From Diplonema papillatum (lineage: Eukaryota > Euglenozoa > Diplonemea > Diplonemida > Diplonemidae): a DNA stretch of 64,000 nt. This document shows, in pieces, positions 1 through 21,263 of this stretch. The stretch spans positions 222,121 to 286,120 of the forward strand of contig JAPJBO010000210.1 of assembly GCA_030068145.1 (NCBI GenBank), given 5' to 3'. The notes beneath the pieces are model-generated. The model had not been told where the DNA came from. It ran no database searches and worked only from the letters and a program-made list of their open reading frames with translations. The stretch's first letter is position 1. The number at the start of each line of letters is the position of its first letter. The position numbers and the translations under genes are program-made.

Positions 1-1160
1 CATTTCCACTTCAGCCCAAAAAGCTTTTTTCTAAGCCAAACCCGAGTCTGAAAAGCAAAGGTTTCTGAAGGCGATTTCTCGCGAGATGGGCCCTGAGCCC
101 TTTTTCAGACCACAGACGAAACATTTGAAATTGCTTGGTTCTGACCACATAGAGACTCGTGCAGATAGGTCGGCCGGCCCCGTACCTGTACGCCCTGTTT
201 TTGTGTTTGCTCCGGTGCATGATGGCACAGGGCCCATCTGGCGACAAATCGCTCGATATTGCTTTTGGAACGATCCCATAGTACCCGGGTTTGACTTGGA
301 AAAATAATGAGCTCGGGAGTGCAAAACGGGCGGTGGTTTAGGCATAGACCCATAATTGTTGCTGTCACGCGCAATGCTACGGCGGTCTGTGTCTGCCAAC
401 ACTTTCCTTGTGGAATACTGTGTGTATGGTGGTGTTGGGTTCCAAGCACGATAAACAAACCACGCCTTTACTTGGGCTGTCGGAAATGGAAGCAAAAAGA
501 AAACAAACACGAAATTGGTAGTGTCCTACCGTTTCGGGAATGGTTTCTCGCAAACCCTTGGATTTGTGTACGTGTGTGAGGATACGGCTAATAGCTTGCT
601 GGTCATGAAATCTTCAGTACACTCCTTCAGGAGTCCTTGGCTGGTCCGAGACATGGCAGCATGGCCGACGGGAACACGTTCAAACCCGAAGTGCCCGCCC
701 CGGCACCTCGGGTTTGTCCCGGCGCCCATCACGGCCACCGCAGTGGCATCCCACTGTATCTGAATCCACAACTGTGGCAACACAAACTCGGCTCATGAAA
801 TGATGAAAAGCCTCATCTCATGTATCAAATGTTTCCAAATGCCTACAGTATGGTTCCCGAGTTTTTCCGCCAGAAGCTGTTGCTTTGCCAGTGAAGCTGA
901 GGCAGTGGGAGCTTAGCTTCGGTGCAGCTGTCTTTGGTCTGCCCTAACTTAGTCTGGTGTCAGATCACCAGCTGAGCTGTGAGTGCGAACCTGCTGACTC
1001 CTTTTGGTGAACATGCTGATTGTTTCCCGCGGACCAGCACAGTGCCAAGACGCTGTGACTTGCAAAGTTAACTGTTCGGAAATAAGCCGTTTTCTCGAAA
1101 CAATCTACTGACAGTAGGCTAAGTAGCGCCGTTGAATCGATTTCATCAAACGACTGGGGT
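1..1160. other. No gene recognised
   Basis: Several open stretches occur on both strands, but none has a recognisable domain, clear splice sites or a repeat relationship to the rest of the window. I see nothing I can name here. Confidence 0.5.
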
Positions 1161-1243
1161 ATCCATCTTAAACACGGGGGCACTGTAGACTACAGTGTAG
1201 TCACTTTGCACAGGGGTACCTCACCCCCGTGTTTAAGATGGAT
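1161..1243. repeat. Perfect 20-bp inverted repeat with inner hairpin
   Basis: The arm at 1161-1180 (ATCCATCTTAAACACGGGGG) is exactly complementary to 1224-1243. The loop opens with a second short palindrome at 1181-1197. Partial copies of the arm recur at about 1260-1280 and 1290-1310 (ATCCATCTTA followed by a G run). This looks like a foldback-type miniature element or the end motif of a small repeat family. There is no coding content. Confidence 0.75.
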
Positions 1244-1315
1244 TGGCATTCTCGCCCGTTATCCATCTTAATCAAGGGGGTTTGGCTATCCATCTTATGC
1301 ACGGGGGGGGTAGGC

Positions 1316-1446
1316 AGAATGGGGAAATTAGCGCCACTTTAATAGCATATTGGGGAAATTAGCACCACTTTAATAGCATAATGGGGAAATTAGCAACTTT
1401 AATAGCATAGTGGGGAGATTAGCAAACTTTAATAGCATAATGGGGA
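1316..1446 (+). repeat. Tandem repeat, about 30-32 bp, four to five units
   Basis: Units of the form ATGGGGAAATTAGC followed by ACTTTAATAGCAT repeat in a head-to-tail array with small length changes. The array directly follows the inverted-repeat motif copies upstream and may belong to the same element. Confidence 0.8.
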
Positions 1447-3724
1447 ATGTCCCGGTAAGCATGCAAATTCCAGTATCCTGAATTTCGGTCCATCCGAGGG
1501 GTTTATTGGACTGCTTTCAACCCCCCCACTTGCTACTGGACTGCTCCGTCTGGTCCTCGGTTGTCGAAGCCGCTTGTATGTTGGAACGAAAGTGCAATCT
1601 TCTGGGTAGAAGGCCGGGAAGATTTTCATTGAAGGGGCCAATGCTTACCGATGTCAGCAGCCTGCACCTATTCAACCTAAATTATACCTGGCCGTGCCTT
1701 GATACTACGATTGAACGACTGAGAATTGCAGGCGGCGCATCACCCCGTTAAGGGATTATTCGCTCCTTTTTCGTATGCCACCATCATATCATGATGAACT
1801 GAACCTTGGTGAATCATTTCTCGTCTGTTGGAGTTCAAAAGAATTTAAACAAGGGAAAAAATAAAATACACTCTGCAACGAAATGAAGTGAATGGGGGTT
1901 TTTCGTCAACACTGGCGAAAGTGTTGACCCACCTCCGTAAAAGAATCTTCCCAGCCGAAGCTTCGTCTGCGGACAAGACCGAGAAGACAGAGCTTACTCA
2001 TTACACCCAGGTGTTCCGCTGATCGGGCAAAGGAAAAGAGGTAAGGTCCAGGGCCGCAAACATCAACCAAGGGCAAAATCTCTCGGACTCGTTGTCATGA
2101 ACCGCACCTCTTGACCGCAGTGCATGAAACCAGATGCCGTCAGTGATCGTACAGTGACTGGAGAAAATTTGGTGGTCGAGAACAGCGCTTTTTACTATCA
2201 GATTCAGGCTTTCGGTCAGAAATATCCGCAAGTAGAAGCGATATTTGCCACTTCATTTAAGTAAAAAGCTCTGTACTATGGCTGGTCACACCGCACCTTT
2301 TGGACGGTCATTTTTCCATTTCGACCGCCAAACACCTCTCTCAGACTTGCTGTCTTAAACTGGCCGGTCAGAAATGTGGCCACCACCACCCCGGTCCATA
2401 GGTCAGTGCCGCCGCAGTGTCGGCACTCTACTTACCCGCCCACAACAGTGCACACATGCTGCTGTCCGCCGTGGCATCAACAAAGCATGAATGAAGATTG
2501 AATCGAAGGCACCCTGCCTCAACAACACAAACAATATACGCTGGAGGCCTGTAGCTGCAATTTGCAGATGAGTCTCCTGTTTTGCTTTATTCCTGTCATC
2601 GCTTGGATGATCAAGTCAAGCTCCTGCTGGGCTCACTTCCACGTGTTTCTATTTTTCCCAGCAGTATACATAAAACAACGAAGCAGCGTCAAAAGAATCT
2701 GCGCACTGAGAGTCGCATCAGTGAGCGTTTGGTGTTTAAGAAACGGCGCAGTTACAAGATAGTAGCAACCAAGCATTTCAAGCTCTGTTAGGTTATGTGG
2801 CTCAATGAACAGTGGTAAGGCTTGGCGAACGTGTGAAGTCAGCACAATGCAGCCGGTGTGTGGTCAACGGATTTGTTGACAATAACCCATTGCCACGTGA
2901 AAGACTGTGTGAAGCGATTACGAAACTGTGTACACAGGTTCCTACATGCACAGAAAAACATTGCCGCTTTCGAGTTATCGTAATGAGTTCCAAGGAAGGA
3001 AATAAGCGCAACGGAGATAAGTGTCTGAGGAATCGAGAGCCACTTGACCGGATCGTGTGGCTCCTGTACCGCCGAACTCGAAGCTTTGCTACCGAGTGCA
3101 GGACTTTCCCCCTTGGTAGGGGGGTCCGCAGGAGAGGACAATACGTACGGAGCAATGGTTCGGTAAATATTGAGGGGTTCGGTGCTACGAGAGTCTTGCT
3201 GAAGCCGTAGCGTCGCGTGCAAATGCAGCAAGCAGCCTCCCTAGAGTGCTTACTTTGTTGCATGAAGGAATCCATGCCGAACAAACAAAGTGCTCGTGCC
3301 GTGTCTGGTGCCTATGAGCGTGCACTGGAGTGAAGTACGCATTTGATAAAATCAGGCGAGGGGCATCGGAAGAAACGCACAAGCAAAGCGCGCCGACTGT
3401 TGATGCACTCTTTTCCGGTCCTCTCGCATCTCCACCCTCGCCTCAACCATCCCCCTCGCGGACGCTTTGCCCGACCTTGCTTCCGAACCAATTTTGTTTT
3501 CCTTCTTTTTGTCGCCACGGACTTCACACCGTACAAGTGCCTGCCTTTCTAAAACAATGATGCGTTTCAAGCTTTCGTGTTTCTCAACAAGCACCTTCAG
3601 CGAGGAAAAGTTAGCTCATGAGGCCCTCCCGTGACCCTGGAATAGTCCATTTGCTGTTCTAGACGAGTAGCTTCAAGAAACACAAAGCTGGAGTCCACTG
3701 GCATGATCCTGTCGCAACAACAAT
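1447..3724. other. No gene recognised
   Basis: Short open frames are present on both strands (for example around 2812-3210 +), but none has a known domain or matching exon structure. I see nothing nameable. Confidence 0.45.
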
Positions 3725-3731
3725 ATTCCGA

Positions 3732-3860
3732 TCTCAAAGGAGGTAAATGTGCTGTAGCCCACACGAAACACAGATAAATCTGGGTTTAGTGGCAGGCGGA
3801 AGCGTTCAACAAGAAAGACCGACGTTGTAGTTGCACGGTTTCTCCCCCCCCCCTAGTCTA
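3732..3860 (+). mobile_element. Solo terminal sequence of the DIRS-type element (fossil)
   Basis: The first part matches, in opposite orientation, the 5' flank of the DIRS-type element at about 55815-55890. The last part, after AAGCGTTCAACAA, matches the sequence just 3' of that element's coding region (about 51525-51570). The copy thus consists of the two ends joined at the short repeat they share, with no interior. It is an old, diverged remnant lying just upstream of the glycosyltransferase-like gene. Confidence 0.75.
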
Positions 3861-4169
3861 ACTCTGGATTGGTCTGCGTTCAAGAGCGACACACGAGACG
3901 AAGAACGAGGTGCACACAACACCGCGGTGAAAAAAGAGTAAAGAGGACTAGTCCCTCAAGGTTTCATACCCTACCTGCGGAGTCTTACACTCCCCGTGAC
4001 CCCTTTACCCTTTTCCTTTTCCCTTTGCTACTTTACACTCTCTTATTACACTCTACAAACAACAACAGCGAAACAAAAAAAACGCACGCGGGGAGGTCGT
4101 GTCGTCTCTTGCGTTCCTCAACAAGTCTACTCCGCGGCTTGTGTTTCAAGAGAACCGCGCGCAAGAAAG

Positions 4170-7076
4170 ATGTCTTCGAGAGCGAAGAGAGAGAGAGATG
4201 CAGCCGAGCCCGTGGAGATTTCACGGTCGGCAGTCCTGGTCAGCCTTGTCCTGGGGTTCGTAAGCACGCAAGTATACATCGAGGTGACATCGAAGCGTTC
4301 GTACACAGACGATCAGCGGTGCCCCAGCGTTATTGAGGTCGAGAACATGCTGCGGTCTATTGGTGAGAACCAGTATTACTACAAGCTGATTAGCCATGGT
4401 TTCGATCGGCTGGACATCATCTCCGAGAGCTCGTACGAAGACATGAAGGCTCTGCACGTCAAGCCGTACCACTGGGCACGTATGAGGGCAGAGGCGTTGA
4501 AACGGCTCTCGAAGGACAACAAGAAGGTTTCTATCACTTCGCAGTTGTCTGAAGTCAAGTTGGATCTGCGCACTGAAGATGGACAACATATCGGCTCACC
4601 GCCCCCCAGTCAAACCTCGCACAGCGCAGACAACTGGGATAGGTTCTACAACATCGCGCCTGGGAAGTACTTGCCTGAAGTGAACGCGTCGATTCCTGTT
4701 GTCACCGCACTGTGCACCGCGTCCCTGCAGGACCGGCTAAGCACGCTGCTCAATGCCATGTGGCTAGCGAAAGCATTGAACGGAAACATTCATGTTCTAT
4801 GGGCAGGTGACGCTGAGTGCGGCGCTCGTTTCTCGACTATATTCAACGTTGGCCCGCGATCTTCGGTGTCGACCACACTTGCGACTCACGACCGCGACCT
4901 TTTTTCGATCTTCGACGAAAGAGTCCTCGATGAAAACTTCGACTCCGTCTTTACAACTCCTACTGGGGTATGTTTCCGGATTTGCTGGACGTGGCAGCCG
5001 TTGGCGCTACGCTACCGTGAGTAGTGCATTGATAGTTGCTCTACAGTATCTTTCTACGGAGGGTTCGTCCACGCAAAAGACGTCCACTCCGGTTCCGAAT
5101 GTTTTGACTCGACACTAGTCAACAGCTGCTGTGTGGCGGCACAAGGGACCGCTTGCATTTTGCCTGCACGTTTCTCACCCATTCACGGACAGCCCGTGAG
5201 AAAACAGGTGCTAAAAAAAACGCTAAAAAGAACACACGCACACAGCTCATTGCGAACCTTGTCGGCGACAAAGCAGAGGTTATCCCCCGTCCTGGCGAAA
5301 GATGGCTCAGCAAGCTCGGTCGGAAGATGTCTTTGGACCCGTATGCTTTTCGTAGAATGGTTCTCCTGCGATGACCAAATCTGATGTGTATCCCTCATCT
5401 CTCTTCTGTCTGCCAACTGCTGTTGAGGAAAACAATATACCGAACCGGGTACTATCTGAGACACGCATGCCCATTTTTAGAGTTAAAGTTCGCTTGAAAT
5501 TCCGGCATTTTAGGGTCTCCGTGTGACCGTTCATGAATGGGCTCTTAGAGCAAGAAAGGGCTATATGGTTACGGGTTGTATATTTGGGGGGTGTCTCAAG
5601 TTTTATCCGGTTCAACAATAATCCAATTACGGCAGCATCTGGGATTGTCTGGGCTTCTTGTGTACGTTTTGAAAGGCAGTGTGAGTGTCTGAATACACTC
5701 CGAAGTAGTAGGTACATTGACACGCGCTCGAAAGCAGGGGGTTCTTGTTTTTTGATGCTTTTGGCGCAACCGCGTGACAGCACCTTTCCCGTGCCCGGAC
5801 AAGACCTCGTTCTGGTCTCGTAGCGGGAAAATATAGTGTTCTCCACCTGAGGTCCAGCATTGCTGCGTACAGCAATCAGCTGCAAAATGGGTTTGGCGTT
5901 TCGTCACTCACGGCAGGGAACGTAGTGCTCTCCGTGACGGTTGAAATCTCCAGATAACGGGAAGCAGAGGATTTAGGACCCCTCAATTCTCTACCTCTCC
6001 TCAAATATTCCTCCCCAGCAACTGTTCTCGTGCAGTTGCCAACTTTAGTTAAGCTCTGCACTATTTTGGAAGTCGAAACAAAAGCCACCCACCACACTTT
6101 CAGTGAGAAGAGCGACCTGATCGATTGGGCCAAGAAGAGGGCAAGACTCGACCAAAGGGTGCATATTTTGTACCAAGGTGATCATTTGGCGCAGGGGGTC
6201 GCACTCGATGAGGGCGTCACAGCGAAGTTGTTTGGCTTCCGGCTGTCGGAAGAAGTGACAGACCTTGTGAAGAAGATGATTGACAACAACGATATCACCG
6301 CTGCGAACACGGTGGCCGTGTACCACGCTGATCTGGTAAAGAAAGCTATCCCCGAGCAGCAGATGGCCGGCAAAAAGGTCATCGTCTTGGCTCCTCCGAC
6401 GCAATCCGATAGTGAACTCTCTGGTCCTGGCATCAGGATCAACAGTTTGTTCGCCGAGTCTGCGCAGCTGTCTTCTGAAACCGCTGTTCTGAACTTCATG
6501 TCGATGGCCGCTTTGTTGGCCAGTGTCCCAGTTCCCGTGCTTGCTCCCGCCGACGCGGCGACAGCACCAAGAGAACCACGGCCTGAGTCGTTGGTATGTT
6601 TTTTTAGCCCGATGCATTGTCATTGTTATCATGCAATGTGGGAGGAAACTGAACCGCCCAAGTAGGTTCTGATCATGATCATTTGCCAAATTTGCCACCT
6701 GAAACCACGTCCAGGGTTCGGGCACAAGGTAGTGCGGTCAACGAAAACTCTAGTTTACCTTTTCTACTTTCTCCTACTCTCACGGTGCACGGTTTTTATG
6801 TATCATATACTCAGGAGGAGGCCGCCAGTTGCAAAATCTCAAAGGAGAAACATATGCCGTGGCCCACACGAAACGCAAGTAAACCTGGGTATGGTGCCGA
6901 GCCTGTGTGTGTGGTCTCCTCCCTCGGGTATTTTACGTACGGGCCCCACTCACACATGGTCCGTAATGTATTTGTCATACCACGTTGTTGGTCCGTGCTT
7001 TGGATCCGAACATACGAACACCCAACAGCTCGCCGACGTGTTGACTGAGATTGGCTTGGTTGTGAAGTATCAGTAA
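4170..7076 (+). CDS. SAM-domain, membrane-anchored glycosyltransferase-like protein (3 exons)
   Basis: Model: exons 4170-4967, 6036-6593 and 7029-7076, all joined in phase 0, giving 467 aa. Donors are GTATGT at 4968 and 6594; acceptors are GTGCAG and CAACAG. The ATG at 4170 was chosen because a hydrophobic stretch (residues about 18-38) follows, fitting a type II signal anchor. Residues about 47-115 resemble a SAM domain. From about 160 a stretch including NAMWLAKALNGNIHVLW and a following ECGARF motif resembles the nucleotide-sugar fold of fucosyltransferase-like enzymes. Exon 2 ends with a Ser-rich segment and AALLAS, like the C-terminal motif of that fold. By analogy it would act in the Golgi or ER lumen; donor and acceptor are unknown. 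The third exon (15 codons ending VVKYQ) is the least certain. Intron 2 carries a 165-bp dispersed repeat and a DIRS-type fragment. Confidence 0.65.
6632..6795 (+). repeat. 165-bp dispersed repeat, copy 1 (intronic)
   Basis: Closely matches 11512-11677 in the same orientation, starting near GATGCAATGTG and ending near the TGCACGGTTT motif. This copy lies in intron 2 of the glycosyltransferase-like gene; the other lies in intron 1 of the histidine kinase gene. Confidence 0.85.
6810..6905 (+). mobile_element. DIRS-type 5' terminal fragment (fossil)
   Basis: Similar to the 5' flank of the DIRS-type element (about 55830-55905, reverse strand) and to the solo copy at 3732. Shared blocks include CTCAAAGGAG and GCCCACACGAAAC. 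It is diverged, without coding content, and lies in intron 2 of the glycosyltransferase-like gene. Confidence 0.65.
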
Positions 7077-8240
7077 AGTCCGGTATCAAAAGGGTGACCG
7101 TTGAAGTGGACCCTATTTCCTAGTGAATCACGTTCAGCGTGCTTGGCATCTTTTGACAGTGCCCGACAGCTTGCTGGCAGCTGCGTACGCGGGCGGCAAA
7201 GCCAGCGAGAAACATGACTGCAGAAGCTGGTCAGTGTGCAACAACATTGTGCGCACGTCGTACCCACGACTCTCACAGTTGGTCAGTGTTACAACACTTG
7301 TGCCACACGAGAGCCTTGTGAAAGGTATTGGGGTGTCGCTTCGATGCAGCCCTACGTTATCGAGTTCGACTGTCGTTTTGTTTTCCCCTCGCAGCTGTAG
7401 GAAAGCGACTCTTGCGTGGGATGGCGCGTGCGCTCTCGCCACCCCAGCTTCAGTGCTCACCTAGCCTTGCATGAAGCGTTGCGATTCCCTGTATGCTGGC
7501 AGGGTATGTTTTACAAAGCGCATCTTACTTTAAGGCTCAGGCTCTCTACACATCGTGGCGGCTTTCTGGTTACCGGCCTGCCAGAGGTCGGGTCTTCCCT
7601 AAAGGGCTTTCCTTGTCGAGCTGACTGTGGGTACGCACTTTTGTGTCTTTCCTTGCGAAACAATAACAAATTCTCCATGAGGTGATGGTGCTCGTCGAAA
7701 GAAAAAGAAGCGCATTCTCACAAGGGGAAGAAGGGTTTGTCGAAAACTCGCTAAAGACTCCTGTCAGCTTTCGACGACAGCGAAAAGCCCAGAAGGACGA
7801 AGTCAACCCACGTGTCCGTCCCTTTTGGGCGGCTCGAACACCCGTCACCGTTCAGTTGCGCAATTCTGTGCGTTCATTTTCTTGTCCGTTTCTCTTATTC
7901 TGCAGTTTGGCAGTTTCGAGTCTCCCTCTCTTAGCTTTAAGTCTTCGACTCTTTTGTCGGGAAGCCGTTCATTTTTCCTAGCTGGGCAGAGCCTGCGGCA
8001 AGTCTGTGAAACGAGTACCCTGAAGAAACAGGACCCAACGAGGCTACCGCTCCTGAGGAACAATACACGAGGCCATACGTGGCTTGGAGGGCGAGTCCAT
8101 CTTGCTGCGGAGCACTCTCCACTATGCTCTAGATACGTTGCGGGGCTCTCCTCTTTTTGTGCGATGAGAGGTTGCGTAGCCCAGACGTGACAATTGTGCG
8201 CACTGTTCGAGACTGCACTCTTTGCCGATCAGAAGGCGAA
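7077..8240 (+). other. Intergenic and 5' leader of the kinase gene
   Basis: No coding exon with domain support is visible. Pyrimidine-rich stretches with CAG (for example near 7905) could be 5'UTR splice acceptors, but I cannot support a transcript start or promoter. Confidence 0.4.
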
Positions 8241-17243
<9,003 letters not shown>

Positions 17244-17500
17244 TTTTTTCTCAGCAAGTTTCTGCAGCATTTTTCTTGTGGTTCCACGGGCATGGAGACA
17301 GCGACATACACTCAGCAGTGGTAGGTCACTCATCAGATCCCACAAACGGTCCATCCGCGACAGCAGGACAGTGGTCTTCTGCATCATTTACGAACCGGTG
17401 CCTAGTTTTGTTCCCCCTCCATTCACCTTTCTACAGCAGAAAACCTTAAGATCCGGGGTTCTCAAGCGAGCTTTAACTCTAGAAAACTGAGGAAAACAAG

Positions 17501-18672
17501 ATGGAACCTGCCTGCGGTGAGGCGGCAGCTGTTTCTCATGCGGAGTGCCCGATATGTTTTGAGGACTTGTGCATGGCCCCCGTGAGCGTGTTTGTGAATC
17601 CAGACCGAAAACGGGTATGCTGCGTTTCTATACTTGTACACAGAAGCTCCATCGACGAGATGGAGAAATGCAACAACTTCGGACAACAGTTATGTAGGCG
17701 AGCGAGGTCTTCTATTAACTGCCATCTGCACTGCAACAGGCTGTATCTGCAGCACACGAGCTGGAAGTACATGGATGTTAGGACACACCCTTTGCAAGTT
17801 TGGGCCGGCGTTTGTTCGACCCGACTTTGCTAACTCCGGTGTTTGTGCGAGCCCCCCTGTTGCTCCGTCCGGTGTTTGTGCGACTGCGAAAAGCGGGGTA
17901 GCTCGCTCGAGAGCTATATTCGACAATTTCAATGTTAACACATCTCTAGACTCAGATGGATATTAGTTGAGTAAACTCAAAATCACTCACCCAACAGGCT
18001 TGTCGACATTTCTTTCACTATGGATGTATCAAAGAAGTGACTGACTTTTCGGTTGCTAAAGGTAATCACCTTGCATGCCCGATGTGTCGTGCCGATTTCA
18101 TGTGGATCATCGAGATGCCAGACCCAACAATTGATGCAGAGCGGTGGTTCTCGCTGGTAGATGCTGATGACAGTGGCAGCCTTTCAATTGATGAAGTTCG
18201 TGATGTTGTCCTAGCTACCTGCAATGTGAACGAGGACGATGTCGAGAGAGTCATCAAAGAACGGTGGGACAACTGGGACAAAGATGGGACGAAAGGCATT
18301 GAGTGGAATGAATTCCCACCCCTTCTGACTTTTATTCGAGAAAACTTGCCCGAGCGCAGTCGACAGCGCACTCCGGACATAACGGCAGGCCGTGAGGAGG
18401 GAAAGGGAAAATGGTTCAGCTTTTGGGATACTGATGGTAATGGAGTCCTTGAGCTGGATGAGGTTGCCCGGGCCCTCATCAAGACATTTGATCAGGATGG
18501 TGTCAAACGAGTGCAAGAAATGCAGGCTATTGTGGCTTGCGTGTGGCCGCTTTTCGACCCTGATTCTTCCCGGACTATCACCAAGGACGAGTTTCTTACA
18601 CCAGACGGTCTGGCTGATACAATTGTTGCTAGCTTGAAAATGCGAAAGAAAATGGCAAACTCTGCTCTTTGA
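17501..18672 (+). CDS. RING-H2 finger plus four EF-hand protein (2 exons)
   Basis: Model: exons 17501-17614 and 17998-18672, phase 0, giving 262 aa. Exon 1 supplies the first RING pair (CPICFEDL). Exon 2 completes it with CRHFFHYGCIKEV and CPMCRADF, giving the C-x2-C, C-x-H-x3-H-x2-C, C-x2-C zinc pattern of an E3 ubiquitin ligase. Four EF-hand-like loops follow: DADDSGSLSIDE (about residue 92), DKDGTKGIEWNE (132), DTDGNGVLELDE (181) and DPDSSRTITKDE (224). Loops 1 and 3 look fully able to bind calcium; loop 2 has Lys where Gly is usual at position 6. The simplest reading is a cytosolic ubiquitin ligase whose activity or substrate choice responds to calcium. No membrane segment is visible. It lies 257 bp after the kinase gene on the same strand. 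The complete RING formed only across the splice junction supports the model strongly. Confidence 0.85.
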
Positions 18673-21195
18673 TTGCGCCCGTGCTCTGTGTTGAGCGTGT
18701 CCTCCCGCTTTTGACATGCAGTGTGCAACTCCGGTGGCACCCAACACACACTGACATACCTACAATGCATTGCCACAACAGTACCCAACTCCGTGTACTG
18801 GAATGCCACGTCTGGCGTGTCGTTCATGGCACAACCCGCTGTCCACCTTGTAGTAACCCCGCACTGAACCCGTTTGTTGCGCTTGACACTGTAACCCCGC
18901 AAACGTTAAGCCTGTGTCCCCTGGCTGCAACCAGCAGCGAGTAGAATGACACCCGACCTTGTGCAACCTGAACCGCAATCACCCGCTGTACTGACCTCTA
19001 ACGTACCCTCTATTGCCATGCTATGCTGCCGAATCTATGTTTTTCACACGTGATGTGCATTTGCCGCGGACCCGTCCTGTGAAACCATCAGCTGTACCTT
19101 CCATGACAAGATTGCTGTGCAATGATCTTTGTGTGACGTCTTCAAAGTAAGTGGCATTTACATCTGCGGTCACTTCTCTCAGCCAATCATGAACTGCCCA
19201 GTGACAAGGTTCGGTTTCTGGCCGAATTCTGGGATGGTTTTCGCGTCTGGTGACACCAAGCTGTTTTTGGGCGGTGGTGCACACGTTCAAGAAAGAATAT
19301 TCTTTCCAGCGTTATTGCCACCTCGATCACGTGGGTAGCTGAGTCACATACATGGATGGTCCATCCATGTGTCCAGAACGATTCCGGTGCCGTGGCGAAA
19401 GGCTGGCCTGGTGCGGTACTCATTTGCGTGCAAACGACTCGATTGACGATGAAATGCCGATGCAACTGTATTGAGAGCACGAAGTAATCACTTGATGCAG
19501 TTGATTGCCTGTTCAGACCATTTCAGGTACCGCAAGTGACAGTCCTCCTGAGTCCGAAGTCATGGCACCGCTGGCGAAGGTTGGTCGACTGTGAGCTCAC
19601 ACTTTGCCGACGTACCCCCCTGTGTTAGTGACATATGCATTGCACATTCAGGGCGGAATGGCAGATTTCGGTCCTCTAAACAGTACATATTTCTAGACAA
19701 CATCTATAGCCTTTCTGAATCGCTTTCACTGTCGGCTTTCACTGTCGGAACACTCACTTTTCGGCACAGTCGAAGGTTACTTGACCGCTCTTTCTCTCTT
19801 GGGACAGCTGCACAGCTGCAGACGTCAGGGCCAGTCCTTACGATCTGAATACGGTATAAGTATTCAAGGATTGTTATCCGAGAAGGTGCTGCCACATTCG
19901 GCTAGCAAGCTACGGTACCTTCCCACGGCCTCCCTTTGCGGGCCTGGGCGTGCTGGCACATTTTCCCCTCATCTCCTCTTGCTATCTTCCACTTCCAGCC
20001 TCTGGCCTTCTCCTCAACGCACCTTTCTATACTCGAGCTTCACTTCCTTTTCGTTCTTTTTGCTGGTAAACCAAAGTCTACCAACAGTCAAGTCCGCCAG
20101 AGGTGAGCAGAGCAAGCACCACTGAGCTTATTCAGCACAATGGTCGAGTTCAAGGATGCGAAGGGCCCGCATTCATTCCGCGCGACATATGCTATCGGCT
20201 CAAGGCGCGAAGGTCACAGTTCGAAGAACCGGGTCCGGCACCGAATCAGCGACCTTGGCTCACACCGCTGTCCCATCTGCAAACACCCCCGTTGCGCACT
20301 GCGAAGGTTCTCCTTATCTGTGCGTGGCTTAAAAAACCGAAACAAGGTGCAGATACGACCAGTGTGTAGCCAATAAAGTTGCCCAGCCAGCTGACCAACC
20401 AGCCACCCAGTCGCCGTGGTCACGGAAAACGGGAGGCAGAAACTCGTTCAATGTTCAATGCAAGTTTAGGGGGGCTCTGTTTTGTGTCTGACGAATCCCA
20501 TTTTGGGCGGGCCAGCTGTGCACCAACGCCCGAACAACAGAACTATTGCCTGGCAATCAAGAACGCTCAAGTAGACGAGGAACACGCATAACCACCGCGG
20601 AGCGCAGCTTGGCAAGCAGATTGTTGCGAAAGTTCTGTCAACCGAAAACAGGGGGCTGGAGGAAATGAAGAACGGCAGGCCGCAGGTCACTGGTATTGTG
20701 GGGAAAGGAAAGTAGCACAGAAGGTCAAAAACAGTGTCCAAGACTGACCTGTCGAGAAATTTCCCCGAACGAGTTTAGACGAGAATCCCACTCGTATGAG
20801 CTGTATGCGGCCCCTCCTCTTCCATGACGGATTGCCTGTGCTCTAGCAGTGCGGGTGGTCCTGGCTGTTACGAGCTACGAACAGCCGTCTGAGAAACGAG
20901 ACTCGCCTTATGTGTCCGTGGCTTAAAGGACGACGCAGGCGGGACCAGTGCGGTGTTGTGCACATATCCATTTAAGCACTCTTGCAAACCCCCTCCCGCT
21001 TCTTACATTGAACAAAGACCTTCTCCCAGACATGCATGAAATGCTCGCATGCAAGAATGATACGAGTGAGACTTCAGAATGTGTCGCGAGATAGTGAGAA
21101 ACTCCGCAAGAAACGCAAATATCGGCATCCCCGGGTGACATTAGACCCGGAGTATCAACAACCCCCGATTTCGGAGAGTATTCTTCGAGCGGAAA
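18673..21195. other. No gene recognised
   Basis: No domain-bearing frame or convincing exon pair is visible. Two loosely similar segments (about 20310-20370 and 20905-20960, sharing CGTGGCTTAAA and CCAGTG blocks) suggest an old duplication. Confidence 0.45.
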
Positions 21196-21197
21196 AG

Positions 21198-21263
21198 TGT
21201 CCTCTGCCGGGTTCGAACCCGGGCCTCCCGGCCTGAAGGCCGACTCCAGGTACTGCCATCACG
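21198..21263 (-). repeat. tRNA-like sequence (SINE head or decayed tRNA)
   Basis: On the - strand a box-A-like TGGCAGTACCTGG is followed by GGGTTCGAACCC, a box-B match, and then TTTT just downstream. The acceptor arms do not pair and the box spacing (about 25 nt) is short, so it is not a working tRNA. It is more likely a tRNA-derived SINE fragment. Confidence 0.35.

Noticed and set aside
2802-3284. Overlapping ORFs near 3 kb as a host gene
   Set aside because: Open frames on both strands of similar length, no domain and no splice support.
21198-21263. Functional tRNA gene
   Set aside because: No acceptor-stem pairing, short A-B spacing and an anticodon arm that does not fold correctly.
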